64,000 nucleotides of DNA from NCBI RefSeq assembly GCF_937958655.1, contig NZ_CALGNH010000063.1, forward strand, positions 1-64,000, read 5' to 3'. Shown one piece after another: positions 55,634 through 63,580 of the stretch (position 1 is its first letter; each line of letters begins with the position of its first letter). Below the pieces are notes generated by a model, which did not search any database, was not told the DNA's origin, and saw nothing but the letters and a program-made list of their open reading frames with translations. This DNA comes from an uncultured Winogradskyella sp. Its GTDB lineage: Bacteria > Bacteroidota > Bacteroidia > Flavobacteriales > Flavobacteriaceae. A program made the position numbers and the translations under genes.

Positions 55634-56317
55634 ATGGTAATGTTCCTCCACAAGCATCCATACCAACCCTTTATTCAATCAGACACCAAAAAGCTGATCG
55701 TTGGCACTCTGCCACCACCACGATTTACAACTGGTGATTTATTAGAGAAAGATGTGGACTTTTGCTACGGAAGTTATTATAATTCTCTTTGGTTATTTAT
55801 TGATAAAATTCATAATCTCAATTTACGTTACGATAATTCTCATAAGGCTATAGACCAACGCAAGCAATTTTTAATAGAACACAACATTGGTGTTTGTGAT
55901 ATTGTTGAAAGTGCAGAACGCGAAAAAATTGATGCTTCGGATTTGGGTATGAAAAACATTAAGCTAAGAGATATTATAGGTTATATAAAAAAGTACCCAA
56001 ATATAGAGACCATTTTATTTATTGGTGGCAACAGTAAAAATGGACCAGAGTATTTTTTTAGAAAACATCTTAAAGATTATAATCTAAAACTAGAATTGGT
56101 AAATAATGAAGTGCCGAGAATCCATCAATTTAAACTTTGTCATCCTGAACTTGTTTCAGAATCTCAAAGAACCATCAAAACTGTTTCACTAACCTCTAGC
56201 TCGGGTGCTGCTAATATTTCAATTAGTAGATTGCCACTTTATAAACAGCTTAAAGTTAAAAACCCAGATTTTAATACCTTTGATTTTAGAGTGATGCAGT
56301 ATTCTGAGTTCTTTTAA
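55634..56317 (+). CDS. Uracil-DNA-glycosylase-fold protein with in-frame repeat
   Basis: 227 residues. N-terminal block KKLIVGTLPPPRF followed by CYGSYYNSLWLFID, IGVCDIVESAEREKIDASDLGMKNIKLRDI and ETILFIGGNSKNGPEYFF fits the UDG superfamily. TVSLTSSSGAANISISRLPLYKQLK near the end matches its C-terminal motif. Between IHQFKL and RTIKTVS lies CHPELVSESQ, encoded by a dispersed palindrome (GTCATCCTGAACTTGTTTCAGAATCTC) in frame. Start could be the first or third codon (MVMFLHKHPY). A DNA-repair role is plausible, substrate unknown. Confidence 0.82.
   Translation: MVMFLHKHPYQPFIQSDTKKLIVGTLPPPRFTTGDLLEKDVDFCYGSYYNSLWLFIDKIHNLNLRYDNSHKAIDQRKQFLIEHNIGVCDIVESAEREKIDASDLGMKNIKLRDIIGYIKKYPNIETILFIGGNSKNGPEYFFRKHLKDYNLKLELVNNEVPRIHQFKLCHPELVSESQRTIKTVSLTSSSGAANISISRLPLYKQLKVKNPDFNTFDFRVMQYSEFF
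56139..56165. repeat. In-frame copy of the GTCATnCTGAAC palindrome in the UDG-like gene
   Basis: GTCATCCTGAACTTGTTTCAGAATCTC. It shares CTGAACTTGTTTCAG with the copy at 61977 and keeps the reading frame open. Confidence 0.8.
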
Positions 56318-56338
56318 TAGATTTTTGGTTAAGGGCTT

Positions 56339-56514
56339 GAGGCTGTCTGAAAGGTCGGTAAAAATATAAGCTACCACTTTGAGCATTGGTTGAGAGCGAA
56401 GTATGCTTTGATTGAAAGCACACTGCGAAGCAGTCGAAATGCACTGGTAATCAAAATTTTAGATTTACCGCCTGCGCTCAAAATAACAGAAAACAATACT
56501 TTTCAGACAGTCTC
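56339..56514. mobile_element. MITE-like 176-bp segment with terminal inverted repeats
   Basis: GAGGCTGTCTGAAAGG at the left and CTTTTCAGACAGTCTC at the right are inverted copies (two mismatches in 16). The interior has nested imperfect repeats: TTGAGAGCGAAGTATGC, then ACTGCGAAGCAGTCGAAATGC. No ORF of size. It lies between the convergent UDG-like and amine-oxidase genes, where a read-through hairpin might also serve as a terminator. Mobility is inferred from the ends only. Confidence 0.5.
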
Positions 56515-56548
56515 TTTATGGGTGCAAGTTTTATAGTTAGTTAGAATT

Positions 56549-57793
56549 TTAAGTGTCTATTGAAAATTCTTTTCTTTTTTTTAGAAGTGCTTTAGCAGCT
56601 AATCGCCCAGATTCCATAGCGGCGTTTAAAGAACCGTTCATTAAGGCGTCTCCGGCCAAAAACACATTATCCAGAACCTCGTTTTTGCTATGTTGAACAG
56701 TCATTTTAAGATTTTGGATATCAGGTAAAGCTTTATTGATTGTGTAATGGTGAATGTAATTAACTCTAGAAGCTCCAGTATAGTTCTTAACTTCAGAGCT
56801 AATCTTTTCAATGATTGCTGCATCCGAAATGTTATGGTGCTTAAGCGTGGTTACGGACAAAACCGTTTTATCTGTTTTAACATCTGTATAGGCGTACAAG
56901 TTATTGGCATAATTTTCTGTACCAGATATTAGTGCAATTGTACGAGTAGGGATATTAGTTTTATCGACTTCAAAATATAAGCACATGCAAGTCTTCCACG
57001 CTATATCTTGGTTGTTATGAGAGTGAATTACTGAATTTGAGTTAGTAGCCACAATCACTCCATAATGTGATATGTTTTCACCAGAACTCATCAAAATTTT
57101 GTCATCAGTGATTTCTTTTACTTCAGAGTTAAACATAAACTCAGTGTTATGTAATTTGTTTTTCAATTGATTGCTTATTTCTCCTATGCCCAATTTTGGT
57201 ATGGTGGCGTATCCTTCACCAAACATTTTGTAAACAAATTCAAACATTCTACTCGATGTTTTTAAACTCGTCTCCAAAAATATTCCAGAGAAAAACGGTT
57301 TAAAGAACCGCTCAATTATCTTAGAGGAGAAACCAAATTCAATAAGATATTGAAGTGTTGTAGTTTCTTTTGAATTAAAGATTTCATCTATAGATTTACG
57401 CTTTAAACTATTATTTAATTTTAAGACTTTAATTTTATCACCTATTGTACCAATGTCTGAAAATAGGGTAGGTAGCAGTACCTTCCAGTCTCTTAGTGGG
57501 TCTCCAATCCTATAGGCTTTATCGTTTACATAAATTAATGCACCAGATTCAAGCTTATGTAAATTAAGTGCATCCATATCTAAATACTGCTTTGCTAAAG
57601 GATAAGCGCTGAGTAGTACCTGAAATCCAAGGTCTAATGCGTATCCTTTTACTTTATTGGTTTTTACTCTTCCTCCTACCTCATTAGATTGCTCAATAAT
57701 TATGGGTTTATATCCCTTTTGTTCAAGCTCATAAGCAGCGATTAGCCCACTCACTCCAGCACCAATAATATAAATGTTCTTTTTAGACGTCAT
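56549..57793 (-). CDS. FAD-dependent amine oxidase/desaturase-like oxidoreductase
   Basis: 414 residues. The N-terminal FAD fold NIYIIGAGVSGLIAAYELEQKGYKPIIIEQSNEVGGRVKTNKVKGYALDLGFQVL has GxGxxG and the GG motif GGRVKT. The C-terminal VFLAGDALMNGSLNAAMESGRLAAKALL completes the FAD site. It belongs to the amine-oxidase/protoporphyrinogen-oxidase/carotenoid-desaturase superfamily. Neighbours do not indicate the substrate. Monocistronic, convergent with the UDG-like gene. Confidence 0.88.
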   Translation of the reverse strand: MTSKKNIYIIGAGVSGLIAAYELEQKGYKPIIIEQSNEVGGRVKTNKVKGYALDLGFQVLLSAYPLAKQYLDMDALNLHKLESGALIYVNDKAYRIGDPLRDWKVLLPTLFSDIGTIGDKIKVLKLNNSLKRKSIDEIFNSKETTTLQYLIEFGFSSKIIERFFKPFFSGIFLETSLKTSSRMFEFVYKMFGEGYATIPKLGIGEISNQLKNKLHNTEFMFNSEVKEITDDKILMSSGENISHYGVIVATNSNSVIHSHNNQDIAWKTCMCLYFEVDKTNIPTRTIALISGTENYANNLYAYTDVKTDKTVLSVTTLKHHNISDAAIIEKISSEVKNYTGASRVNYIHHYTINKALPDIQNLKMTVQHSKNEVLDNVFLAGDALMNGSLNAAMESGRLAAKALLKKRKEFSIDT

Positions 57794-58021
57794 TGATTTT
57801 GTTGTATTAAGTTTACGAATAGACCTTTTTTTATGCCAATTAGCGACAAGGACTTCATATAAAATCGTTTTAATATTTTATATCTCCTATTAGACGAAAT
57901 TACCCGAAAAAAATTAGAATATCAAGTAAGTACAAGATACCGAATATATATATGTTGTACCTTAGCAATATAAAAAAGAGGTGAGCTTTAAATAGATATT
58001 CATCTTAATTAAAAACGATGT

Positions 58022-59287
58022 ATGTCATTTAAATCATTAGGCTTATCTGAGTCTTTACTTAAAGCGGTTAGTAAAAAGGGTTATGAAACGCCTTCGTCAA
58101 TACAAACCAAAGCTATTCCGCCAATCTTAGAAGGAAAAGATGTGCTGGCATCTGCACAAACAGGTACTGGTAAAACTGCAAGTTTTACATTGCCGTTATT
58201 GCATGTACTTTCTGAGAACCCAAAACAAAAGTACAGAAATATTAGAGCTTTAATACTTGCGCCGACCAGAGAATTGGCGGCTCAAGTTCATAATAACGTC
58301 AAAGAATATAGTGAGTTTTTAGGGCTGCGAAGTACGGTTATTTTTGGTGGTGTTAATCAAAAACCACAAATAAGAACTATTAGACAAGGTGTTGATATTT
58401 TAATTGCTACTCCGGGTCGATTAATCGATTTAGAAAATCAAGGGGTGTTATCTCTAAAATATGTTGAGATTTTTGTTTTAGATGAAGCCGACCGTATGCT
58501 TGATATGGGTTTTATACGCGATATAGAACGTGTGATGAAATTGATGCCAAGTAAGCGTCAAAACTTAATGTTCTCAGCAACCTTTTCTAAAGACATAAAG
58601 AAGTTAGCGTATTCTATTCTTAATAATCCTGAACAAGTTGAAGTTACACCAGAGAATACTGCTGTTGAAATTATTGACCAAAAAGTACATCGTGTTGCCA
58701 AAAACAAAAAAACAGGCTTAATTATAAAGCTAATTTCTGAAGGCAGTTGGAAACAAGTTTTAGTATTTACACGTACCAAACATGGAGCCAATCGTTTAAC
58801 AAAGAAAATGATAAGCGCTGGTATTACGGCTGCAGCAATACATGGTAATAAAAGTCAAGGAGCGCGCACTAAAGCTCTTGCAGGATTTAAAAAAGGAGAT
58901 ATTAGGGTATTGGTAGCTACAGATATTGCCGCACGAGGTATAGATATACCGTTGTTACCTCATGTTATTAATTTTGAACTTCCTAATGTTTCTGAAGATT
59001 ATGTCCATAGAATTGGTAGAACAGGTAGGGCAGGAGCGAGCGGACAAGCTATTTCGTTGGTAAGTGCTGATGAGATAAGCTATTTACGTGGTATAGAAAA
59101 ATTGATAGGAATGTCTATTGATCTTGAAATCATAGAAGGTTTTGAGCCAGACCCAAACGCATCAACAGAGCCTATAAAGCCGGGTCAGAATCGTAATAAA
59201 AGTACGAGTCGAAATAATAAATCAAAAAAATCTAGTCGTAACAAAAATTCTAATCGAAATAGAAATAGAAACCGAAAGAAAAATTAA
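58022..59287 (+). CDS. DEAD-box RNA helicase, RhlE type
   Basis: 421 residues. All motifs are present: Q motif ([16 protein letters not shown]), [80 protein letters not shown] basic Asn/Arg/Ser/Lys tail (about 385-421) is typical of RhlE homologs and aids RNA binding. Likely in ribosome assembly or cold-linked RNA unwinding. Own transcription unit. Confidence 0.95.
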   Translation: MSFKSLGLSESLLKAVSKKGYETPSSIQTKAIPPILEGKDVLASAQTGTGKTASFTLPLLHVLSENPKQKYRNIRALILAPTRELAAQVHNNVKEYSEFLGLRSTVIFGGVNQKPQIRTIRQGVDILIATPGRLIDLENQGVLSLKYVEIFVLDEADRMLDMGFIRDIERVMKLMPSKRQNLMFSATFSKDIKKLAYSILNNPEQVEVTPENTAVEIIDQKVHRVAKNKKTGLIIKLISEGSWKQVLVFTRTKHGANRLTKKMISAGITAAAIHGNKSQGARTKALAGFKKGDIRVLVATDIAARGIDIPLLPHVINFELPNVSEDYVHRIGRTGRAGASGQAISLVSADEISYLRGIEKLIGMSIDLEIIEGFEPDPNASTEPIKPGQNRNKSTSRNNKSKKSSRNKNSNRNRNRNRKKN

Positions 59288-59366
59288 GTGGTAATAATTA
59301 ACGATTCAAATGACGTAATAGCTCATTTCATTTAAGTCGATTTAGATTTTCTTTTAAGGCATAAGC

Positions 59367-60257
59367 CTAAACTTTAGGTAATACTTTATTCTTTTTCTTA
59401 TCTAGATAATGGCGCAAGACTCCGCCTTTTACTGAATTAACATCAAACTCAACAATAAAGGCATTGTCGTCTAAATCATTAACAATACGATACATCTTTT
59501 TTATATCTATACGATTAATGATGGTATGGATAATGTCAAAATCTTCAGACTTACCAGAACTGCCAACACCACGTGTTCCCTTATAGATTGTCATGCCTGT
59601 GCCGAGTTCTTTCATAATAGCAACTTCAATAGCTTCATATTTTTTAGAAACTATGGTGACACCAATAAAATCTTCAAAACCTTCAATAACCAAATCAGTA
59701 ACCTTAGCAGCAACAATATAGGTAAGGATAGAGTAGAGGGCAACCTCAACTGATAGAATCAAAGCCGTAATGCTAAATAGAATAATATTAAATACCAAAA
59801 CGATTTGGCCTATACTAATACCAAATCTATCGTTTAGGTATATGCCTAAAATTTCAGAACCATCGAGTACTGAGCCATTTCTTATGGCAATACCAATACC
59901 TGCACCTAGAAAAAGACCACCAAAAATGGATATTAATAATTTATCGTTAGTGATGGTGGCAAAATTTTCGAAATGGATAAAAAGTGCCAATCCTAAAATA
60001 CTAACAATAGATTTAATAACGATGCGTTTAGAAACGGTGTAAAAACCAAGAATTAAAAAGGGAATACTAAATATAATTAGTAGTACAGAGAGTTTAATGT
60101 CAACTTGAGTACGCACTAAAAGCGCCATACCTGTAACACCTCCATCTAAAAATCCGTTAGGTAACAAAAACGCTTTTAGTCCAATACTAGCAAGGACAAT
60201 CCCAAATGCAATTTGTATATACTCTGAAATTAGTCTAAATGTTTTTGTGTTTTTCAA
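59367..60257 (-). CDS. YitT family membrane protein (DUF161/DUF2179)
   Basis: 296 residues. About five TM helices (15-35, 55-75, 80-100, 108-130, 150-180) include the glycine-rich GGLFLGAGIGIAIRNGSVLDGSEILGIYLNDRFGISIGQ, then a cytoplasmic DUF2179 domain (about 220-285, KELGTGMTIYKGTRGVGSSGKSEDFDIIHTIINRIDIKKMYRIVNDLDDNAFIVEFDVNSVKGG). Widespread family of unknown transport function. Confidence 0.92.
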   Translation of the reverse strand: MKNTKTFRLISEYIQIAFGIVLASIGLKAFLLPNGFLDGGVTGMALLVRTQVDIKLSVLLIIFSIPFLILGFYTVSKRIVIKSIVSILGLALFIHFENFATITNDKLLISIFGGLFLGAGIGIAIRNGSVLDGSEILGIYLNDRFGISIGQIVLVFNIILFSITALILSVEVALYSILTYIVAAKVTDLVIEGFEDFIGVTIVSKKYEAIEVAIMKELGTGMTIYKGTRGVGSSGKSEDFDIIHTIINRIDIKKMYRIVNDLDDNAFIVEFDVNSVKGGVLRHYLDKKKNKVLPKV

Positions 60258-60312
60258 AATTTGGTGGATTTGAGATCAAGTTACAAAACTAAAAGTGTTT
60301 TTTGTTTAAAGC

Positions 60313-60471
60313 CTAAAAAAATCCTCTATAAATTTTAGTGGATTTCATAGTCATTGGTTTTGTTATTGCGTTTTCGTTTTTTTCTTTTAGGTCTTCTTCT
60401 TGGGTATTTTCAAATAATATTTCGCAAACTAAAATAATATAAAGATCTACTTTTAATCTTTTTAAAATCAT
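60313..60471 (-). CDS. Candidate small protein, 52 residues
   Basis: Too short for the ORF track. ATG 60471 opens MILKRLKVDLYIILVCEILFENTQEEDL, continues to a polar segment and ends TMKSTKIYRGFF before TAG. Amphipathic N-terminal half with a weak hydrophobic stretch (LYIILVCEILF), acidic middle, basic end. It occupies most of the 276-bp gap between trmL and the YitT gene, where no other gene fits. No family recognised. Confidence 0.45.
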   Translation of the reverse strand: MILKRLKVDLYIILVCEILFENTQEEDLKEKNENAITKPMTMKSTKIYRGFF

Positions 60472-60534
60472 AATATTATTTTTTTTAATTCATATTTATA
60501 GCCATAAAAACTATAAAATGGTGTAATGAAAAAC

Positions 60535-60987
60535 TTATTTTAGTTGCCGAAGCCCTTCGTAAACAATAATGCTTACTGCATTTGCTAGATTTAGACTTCT
60601 AATATGTTTGCTATACATTGGTATTTTAAAAAGCGCATTTTTATGTTTATCAGTTATTGATTTAGAAAGACCAACCGACTCTTTACCAAAAACCAAAAAC
60701 ATGTCATTACAATAGTTAATATCCCAATGAGATTGAGTACCGCGACTAGATAAAAATACCATTTTAGTAGTCTTATTTTTTGAAAAGAAGTCGTCAACAG
60801 AATCGTAATACACCACTTTTATATGCTGCCAGTAATCTAAACCAGCACGTTTTAATCGTTTATCATCTATTTGAAACCCAAAAGGCTTAACTAAATGTAG
60901 AGTAGAGCCTGTAGCTAAGGCTAAACGACCAATATTACCTGTGTTGTTTGGGATTTCGGGCTCTATGAGGACGATGTTAAGCGGCAT
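60535..60987 (-). CDS. trmL: tRNA (cytidine/uridine-34 2'-O)-methyltransferase TrmL
   Basis: 150 residues, a stand-alone SPOUT methylase: NIVLIEPEIPNNTGNIGRLALATGSTLHLVKPFGF, KRAGLDYWQHI, LVFGKESVGLSKSI and IRSLNLANAVSIIVYEGLRQL. The NTGNIGR and DYW blocks are specific to TrmL, which methylates the wobble base of leucine tRNAs. Overlaps the end of the small membrane gene upstream by 11 bp, so it is the distal gene of the trp transcript. Confidence 0.94.
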   Translation of the reverse strand: MPLNIVLIEPEIPNNTGNIGRLALATGSTLHLVKPFGFQIDDKRLKRAGLDYWQHIKVVYYDSVDDFFSKNKTTKMVFLSSRGTQSHWDINYCNDMFLVFGKESVGLSKSITDKHKNALFKIPMYSKHIRSLNLANAVSIIVYEGLRQLK

Positions 60988-61201
60988 TTTTTCTGGTGAG
61001 TTTTATGTAGACAAGTCTTAGTAAAAGCACAAAAGGTAAACCATGCAAAACCACGTCAAAATAATCTTTTATAGACATGCCATTTGCACCACCAAATAAC
61101 CATCTAATCTTGCCAATAATATGAGGCTCTGGAAAAAATGGTGCAAAGCCTAATGTTAAACACAGAGGTATAATGATAGGCCAATTGTTTAAAAGTTTCA
61201 T
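60977..61201 (-). CDS. Small two-TM membrane protein in the trp operon
   Basis: 74 residues from ATG 61201 (the track's longer ORF overlaps trpA). MKLLNNWPIIIPLCLTLGFAPFFPEPHIIGKIRWLFGGANGMSIKDYFDVVLHGLPFVLLLRLVYIKLTRKN. TM helices lie at about 7-23 and 50-65. Similar small proteins follow trpA in other flavobacteria, as far as I recall; function unknown. One base separates it from trpA. Confidence 0.75.
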   Translation of the reverse strand: MKLLNNWPIIIPLCLTLGFAPFFPEPHIIGKIRWLFGGANGMSIKDYFDVVLHGLPFVLLLRLVYIKLTRKNAA

Positions 61202-61202
61202 G

Positions 61203-61964
61203 CTATAAAATTGAGCGTACAAACTTATCAATCGTAGTAATACCATTGTGGGTCAAGTGCTTTATAAAAGCACTACCTATAATGGCTCCTTTTGCATATT
61301 GGGTGGCTTGCGTAAATGTATCGTTGTTTGAAATTCCAAAACCAACAATTTGTGGGTTTTTTAAATTCATGCTATTGATACGCTCAAAGTAATCCGTTTG
61401 TGTATTTCCAAAACCAGATTTTGCGCCTGTGGTACTAGCAGAACTCACCATATAAATAAAACCGTTAGAAATAGAATCTATATATCTAATACGTTCATTA
61501 GAGGTTTGAGGCGTAATTAAGAATACATTGATTAAGCCATATTTTTCAAAAGTGGCTTTGTACGCTTCATCATAAACATCTGCTGGTAAATCTGGTAGAA
61601 TTAAACCATCAATACCAATGTCTTGGCACTTTTTGCAAAAGTCCTCGACTCCATACTGTAGAACAGGGTTAAAATAGCCCATTATAATTAATGGAATAGT
61701 GACGGTCTGTCTTATGTCTTTAAGCTGTTTAAAAAGTGTTTCTGTTGTCATTCCATTTTTAAGCGCAGCGGTTGAGCTAGCCTGTATGGTTGGCCCATCG
61801 GCAAGAGGGTCGCTAAACGGAAGTCCTATTTCTATCATATCCACACCAGACTTTTCTAAGTCTTTAATAACCCTTACCGTATCGTCTATATTAGGGTAAC
61901 CTGCGGTGAAGTATATGGAAAGTAATTTCTTGTTTTCTTGTAGTTTTTGGTTTATTCTGTTCAT
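61203..61964 (-). CDS. trpA: Tryptophan synthase alpha subunit
   Basis: 253 residues from ATG 61964 (MNRINQKLQENKKLLSIYFTAGYPNIDD). Cleaves indole-3-glycerol phosphate and channels indole to TrpB. The catalytic Glu lies in MIEIGLPFSDPLADGPTIQASS, the Asp in GLILPDLPADVYDE, and the phosphate loop in GFGISNNDTFTQATQYAKGAIIGSAF. The track extension MTLKQVQGDDNKN is translated from a palindromic repeat and is rejected. Confidence 0.96.
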   Translation of the reverse strand: MNRINQKLQENKKLLSIYFTAGYPNIDDTVRVIKDLEKSGVDMIEIGLPFSDPLADGPTIQASSTAALKNGMTTETLFKQLKDIRQTVTIPLIIMGYFNPVLQYGVEDFCKKCQDIGIDGLILPDLPADVYDEAYKATFEKYGLINVFLITPQTSNERIRYIDSISNGFIYMVSSASTTGAKSGFGNTQTDYFERINSMNLKNPQIVGFGISNNDTFTQATQYAKGAIIGSAFIKHLTHNGITTIDKFVRSIL

Positions 61965-61976
61965 GTTTTTGTTGTC

Positions 61977-62002
61977 GTCACCCTGAACTTGTTTCAGGGT
62001 CA
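61977..62002. repeat. Palindrome flanking the GIY-YIG gene, trpA side
   Basis: GTCACCCTGAACTTGTTTCAGGGTCA. Stem CCCTGAA/TTCAGGG with loop CTTGT; the TGA at 62000-62002 (minus strand) is the GIY-YIG stop codon. Confidence 0.85.
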
Positions 62003-62281
62003 CATAATTTTTAGTGTTTCAAGTTTTGGGTTTTTCTCTTTAATGAGGTTTAGCTTCCATTCCTTATGCCAATTTTTTAGTTGGTTCTCTCTATCTATGG
62101 CTTGATTGACATCTGTAAATTGTTCAAAATAAATCAAATCCTTAAGATTATATTTTTTAGTAAATTTTGAACCCGTTCCATCAGCGTGTTCAGTAATTCG
62201 TTTTTCTAAATTTGTTGTTAGACCAACATAGAACGTAGTTCTGTAAGTGTTGGTCATTATATAAACAAAACTGTATTTCAT
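62000..62281 (-). CDS. GIY-YIG nuclease domain protein
   Basis: 93 residues, a minimal UvrC-like GIY-YIG domain: YSFVYIMTNTYRTTFYVGLTTNLEKRITEHADGTGSKFTKKYNLKDLIYFEQFTDVNQAIDRENQLKNWHKEWKLNLI. The YIM...YVG tyrosines, the Arg of LEKRITEH and the metal-binding Glu of DRENQLK are in place, so it may cut DNA. It interrupts the trpB-trpA pair and is bracketed by two related palindromes, one supplying its stop codon. Confidence 0.9.
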   Translation of the reverse strand: MKYSFVYIMTNTYRTTFYVGLTTNLEKRITEHADGTGSKFTKKYNLKDLIYFEQFTDVNQAIDRENQLKNWHKEWKLNLIKEKNPKLETLKIM

Positions 62282-62290
62282 TTCTGGTGC

Positions 62291-62315
62291 GATGCTGAAA
62301 CTAGTTCAGCATGAC
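62291..62315. repeat. Palindrome flanking the GIY-YIG gene, trpB side
   Basis: GATGCTGAAACTAGTTCAGCATGAC. Reverse complement GTCATGCTGAACTAGTTTCAGCATC aligns with the trpA-side copy. Arms TGCTGAA/TTCAGCA show paired changes versus CCCTGAA/TTCAGGG. It ends 1 bp from the trpB stop. Confidence 0.85.
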
Positions 62316-62316
62316 G

Positions 62317-63504
62317 TTATAGCTTAAAATAATCAATATAATTTTGTAAATCTTTATCGCCTCTGCCAGATAGGCTAATCACAACAATATCATCTGGTTT
62401 AAAGGTTTTGTGCTCAAAAATGGCTAGTGCATGACTGGTCTCAATTGCAGGAATGATACCCTCTAATTGTGCTAGTTCTAATCCTGCTGTCATGGCTTCA
62501 TCATCTGTAGCTGAGTAAAACTCACCACGACCAGATTTGTATAAATGCGAATGTAAAGGCCCAACACCAGGATAATCTAAACCTGCTGAAATCGAATACG
62601 GCTCAGTGATTTGCCCATCTAAGGTCTGCATTAATAAGGTTTTGCAACCATGAATAATACCCTCTTTCCCTAGGACAGAGGTTGCAGCACTTTCACCAGA
62701 ATGAATGCCTTTGCCTGCGGCTTCTACGGCAATAATACCTACATTTTCATTGTCTAAAAAGTGATAGTATGTACCAGCGGCATTACTACCACCACCAATA
62801 CAGGCTACCACATACTCTGGGTCTTCTTTTCCTTCTTTTTCTTTAAGTTGCCATTTAATTTCTTCTGAAATAATAGATTGAAATTTGGTTACCATATCTG
62901 GATATGGATGAGGTCCTATTGCCGAACCAATAATATAATGTGTATCTACAGGGTTATTAATCCAGTCTCTAATGGCTTCGTTAGTAGCGTCTTTTAGTGT
63001 TCTGCTGCCAGATAAGGCTGGTCTCACTTGGGCTCCTAGCATTTTCATACGTGCAACGTTTGGTGCTTGTCTGGCAATATCAATTTCGCCCATGTAAACA
63101 ATACACTCTATGCCCATAAGTGCACAAACAGTGGCTGTGGCAACACCGTGTTGTCCTGCACCAGTTTCGGCAATGATTCTTGTCTTGCCGAGTCGTTTAG
63201 CCATTAGAATTTGCCCCACAGTGTTATTTACCTTATGTGCACCTGTGTGGTTAAGGTCTTCACGCTTTAGATATACTTTTGTGTTGTATTTTTTAGATAA
63301 GCGTTTGGCGTAATACAGTGGTGAGGGTCTACCGACGTAATCTTTAAGAAGTTGGTTAAATTCGTCTTGAAATGTGGGCTCTGCCATAATTTTTAAATAA
63401 TTCTGGCGTAATTCTTCTACATTTGGATAAAGCATTTCTGGTATAAAAGCTCCACCAAATTCACCATAATACCCTTTATTGTTGATGTTGTATGTTTTTT
63501 TCAT
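62317..63504 (-). CDS. trpB: Tryptophan synthase beta subunit
   Basis: 395 residues, PLP-dependent, joins indole and serine. KREDLNHTGAHKVNN carries the PLP lysine (HTGAHK), ETGAGQHGVATATVCALMGIECIVYMG the conserved core, CIGGGSNAAG the phosphate loop and EGIIPAIETSHALA the substrate region. Full length with no frameshift. Order trpF-trpB-[GIY-YIG]-trpA on the minus strand. Confidence 0.97.
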   Translation of the reverse strand: MKKTYNINNKGYYGEFGGAFIPEMLYPNVEELRQNYLKIMAEPTFQDEFNQLLKDYVGRPSPLYYAKRLSKKYNTKVYLKREDLNHTGAHKVNNTVGQILMAKRLGKTRIIAETGAGQHGVATATVCALMGIECIVYMGEIDIARQAPNVARMKMLGAQVRPALSGSRTLKDATNEAIRDWINNPVDTHYIIGSAIGPHPYPDMVTKFQSIISEEIKWQLKEKEGKEDPEYVVACIGGGSNAAGTYYHFLDNENVGIIAVEAAGKGIHSGESAATSVLGKEGIIHGCKTLLMQTLDGQITEPYSISAGLDYPGVGPLHSHLYKSGRGEFYSATDDEAMTAGLELAQLEGIIPAIETSHALAIFEHKTFKPDDIVVISLSGRGDKDLQNYIDYFKL

Positions 63505-63507
63505 AGT

Positions 63508-63580
63508 TCTTTGTCATTTTGACATGAGCGAAGCGATTGATAAATCTCATAATGAGATGTCTCACATACGTTCGACATTA
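63508..63580. repeat. Compound dispersed repeat at the trpF-trpB junction
   Basis: On the minus strand: TGTCGAACGTATGTGAGACATCTCATTATGAGATTTATCAATCGCTTCGCTCATGTCAAAATGACA. It has an internal palindrome, CTCATTATGAG, and near-inverse ends (TGTCGAA... / ...AAAATGACA). It provides the last codons and stop of trpF. Confidence 0.65.

Noticed and set aside
61965-62003. N-terminal extension MTLKQVQGDDNKN of TrpA
   Set aside because: It comes from the palindrome at 61977-62002 and overlaps the GIY-YIG stop.
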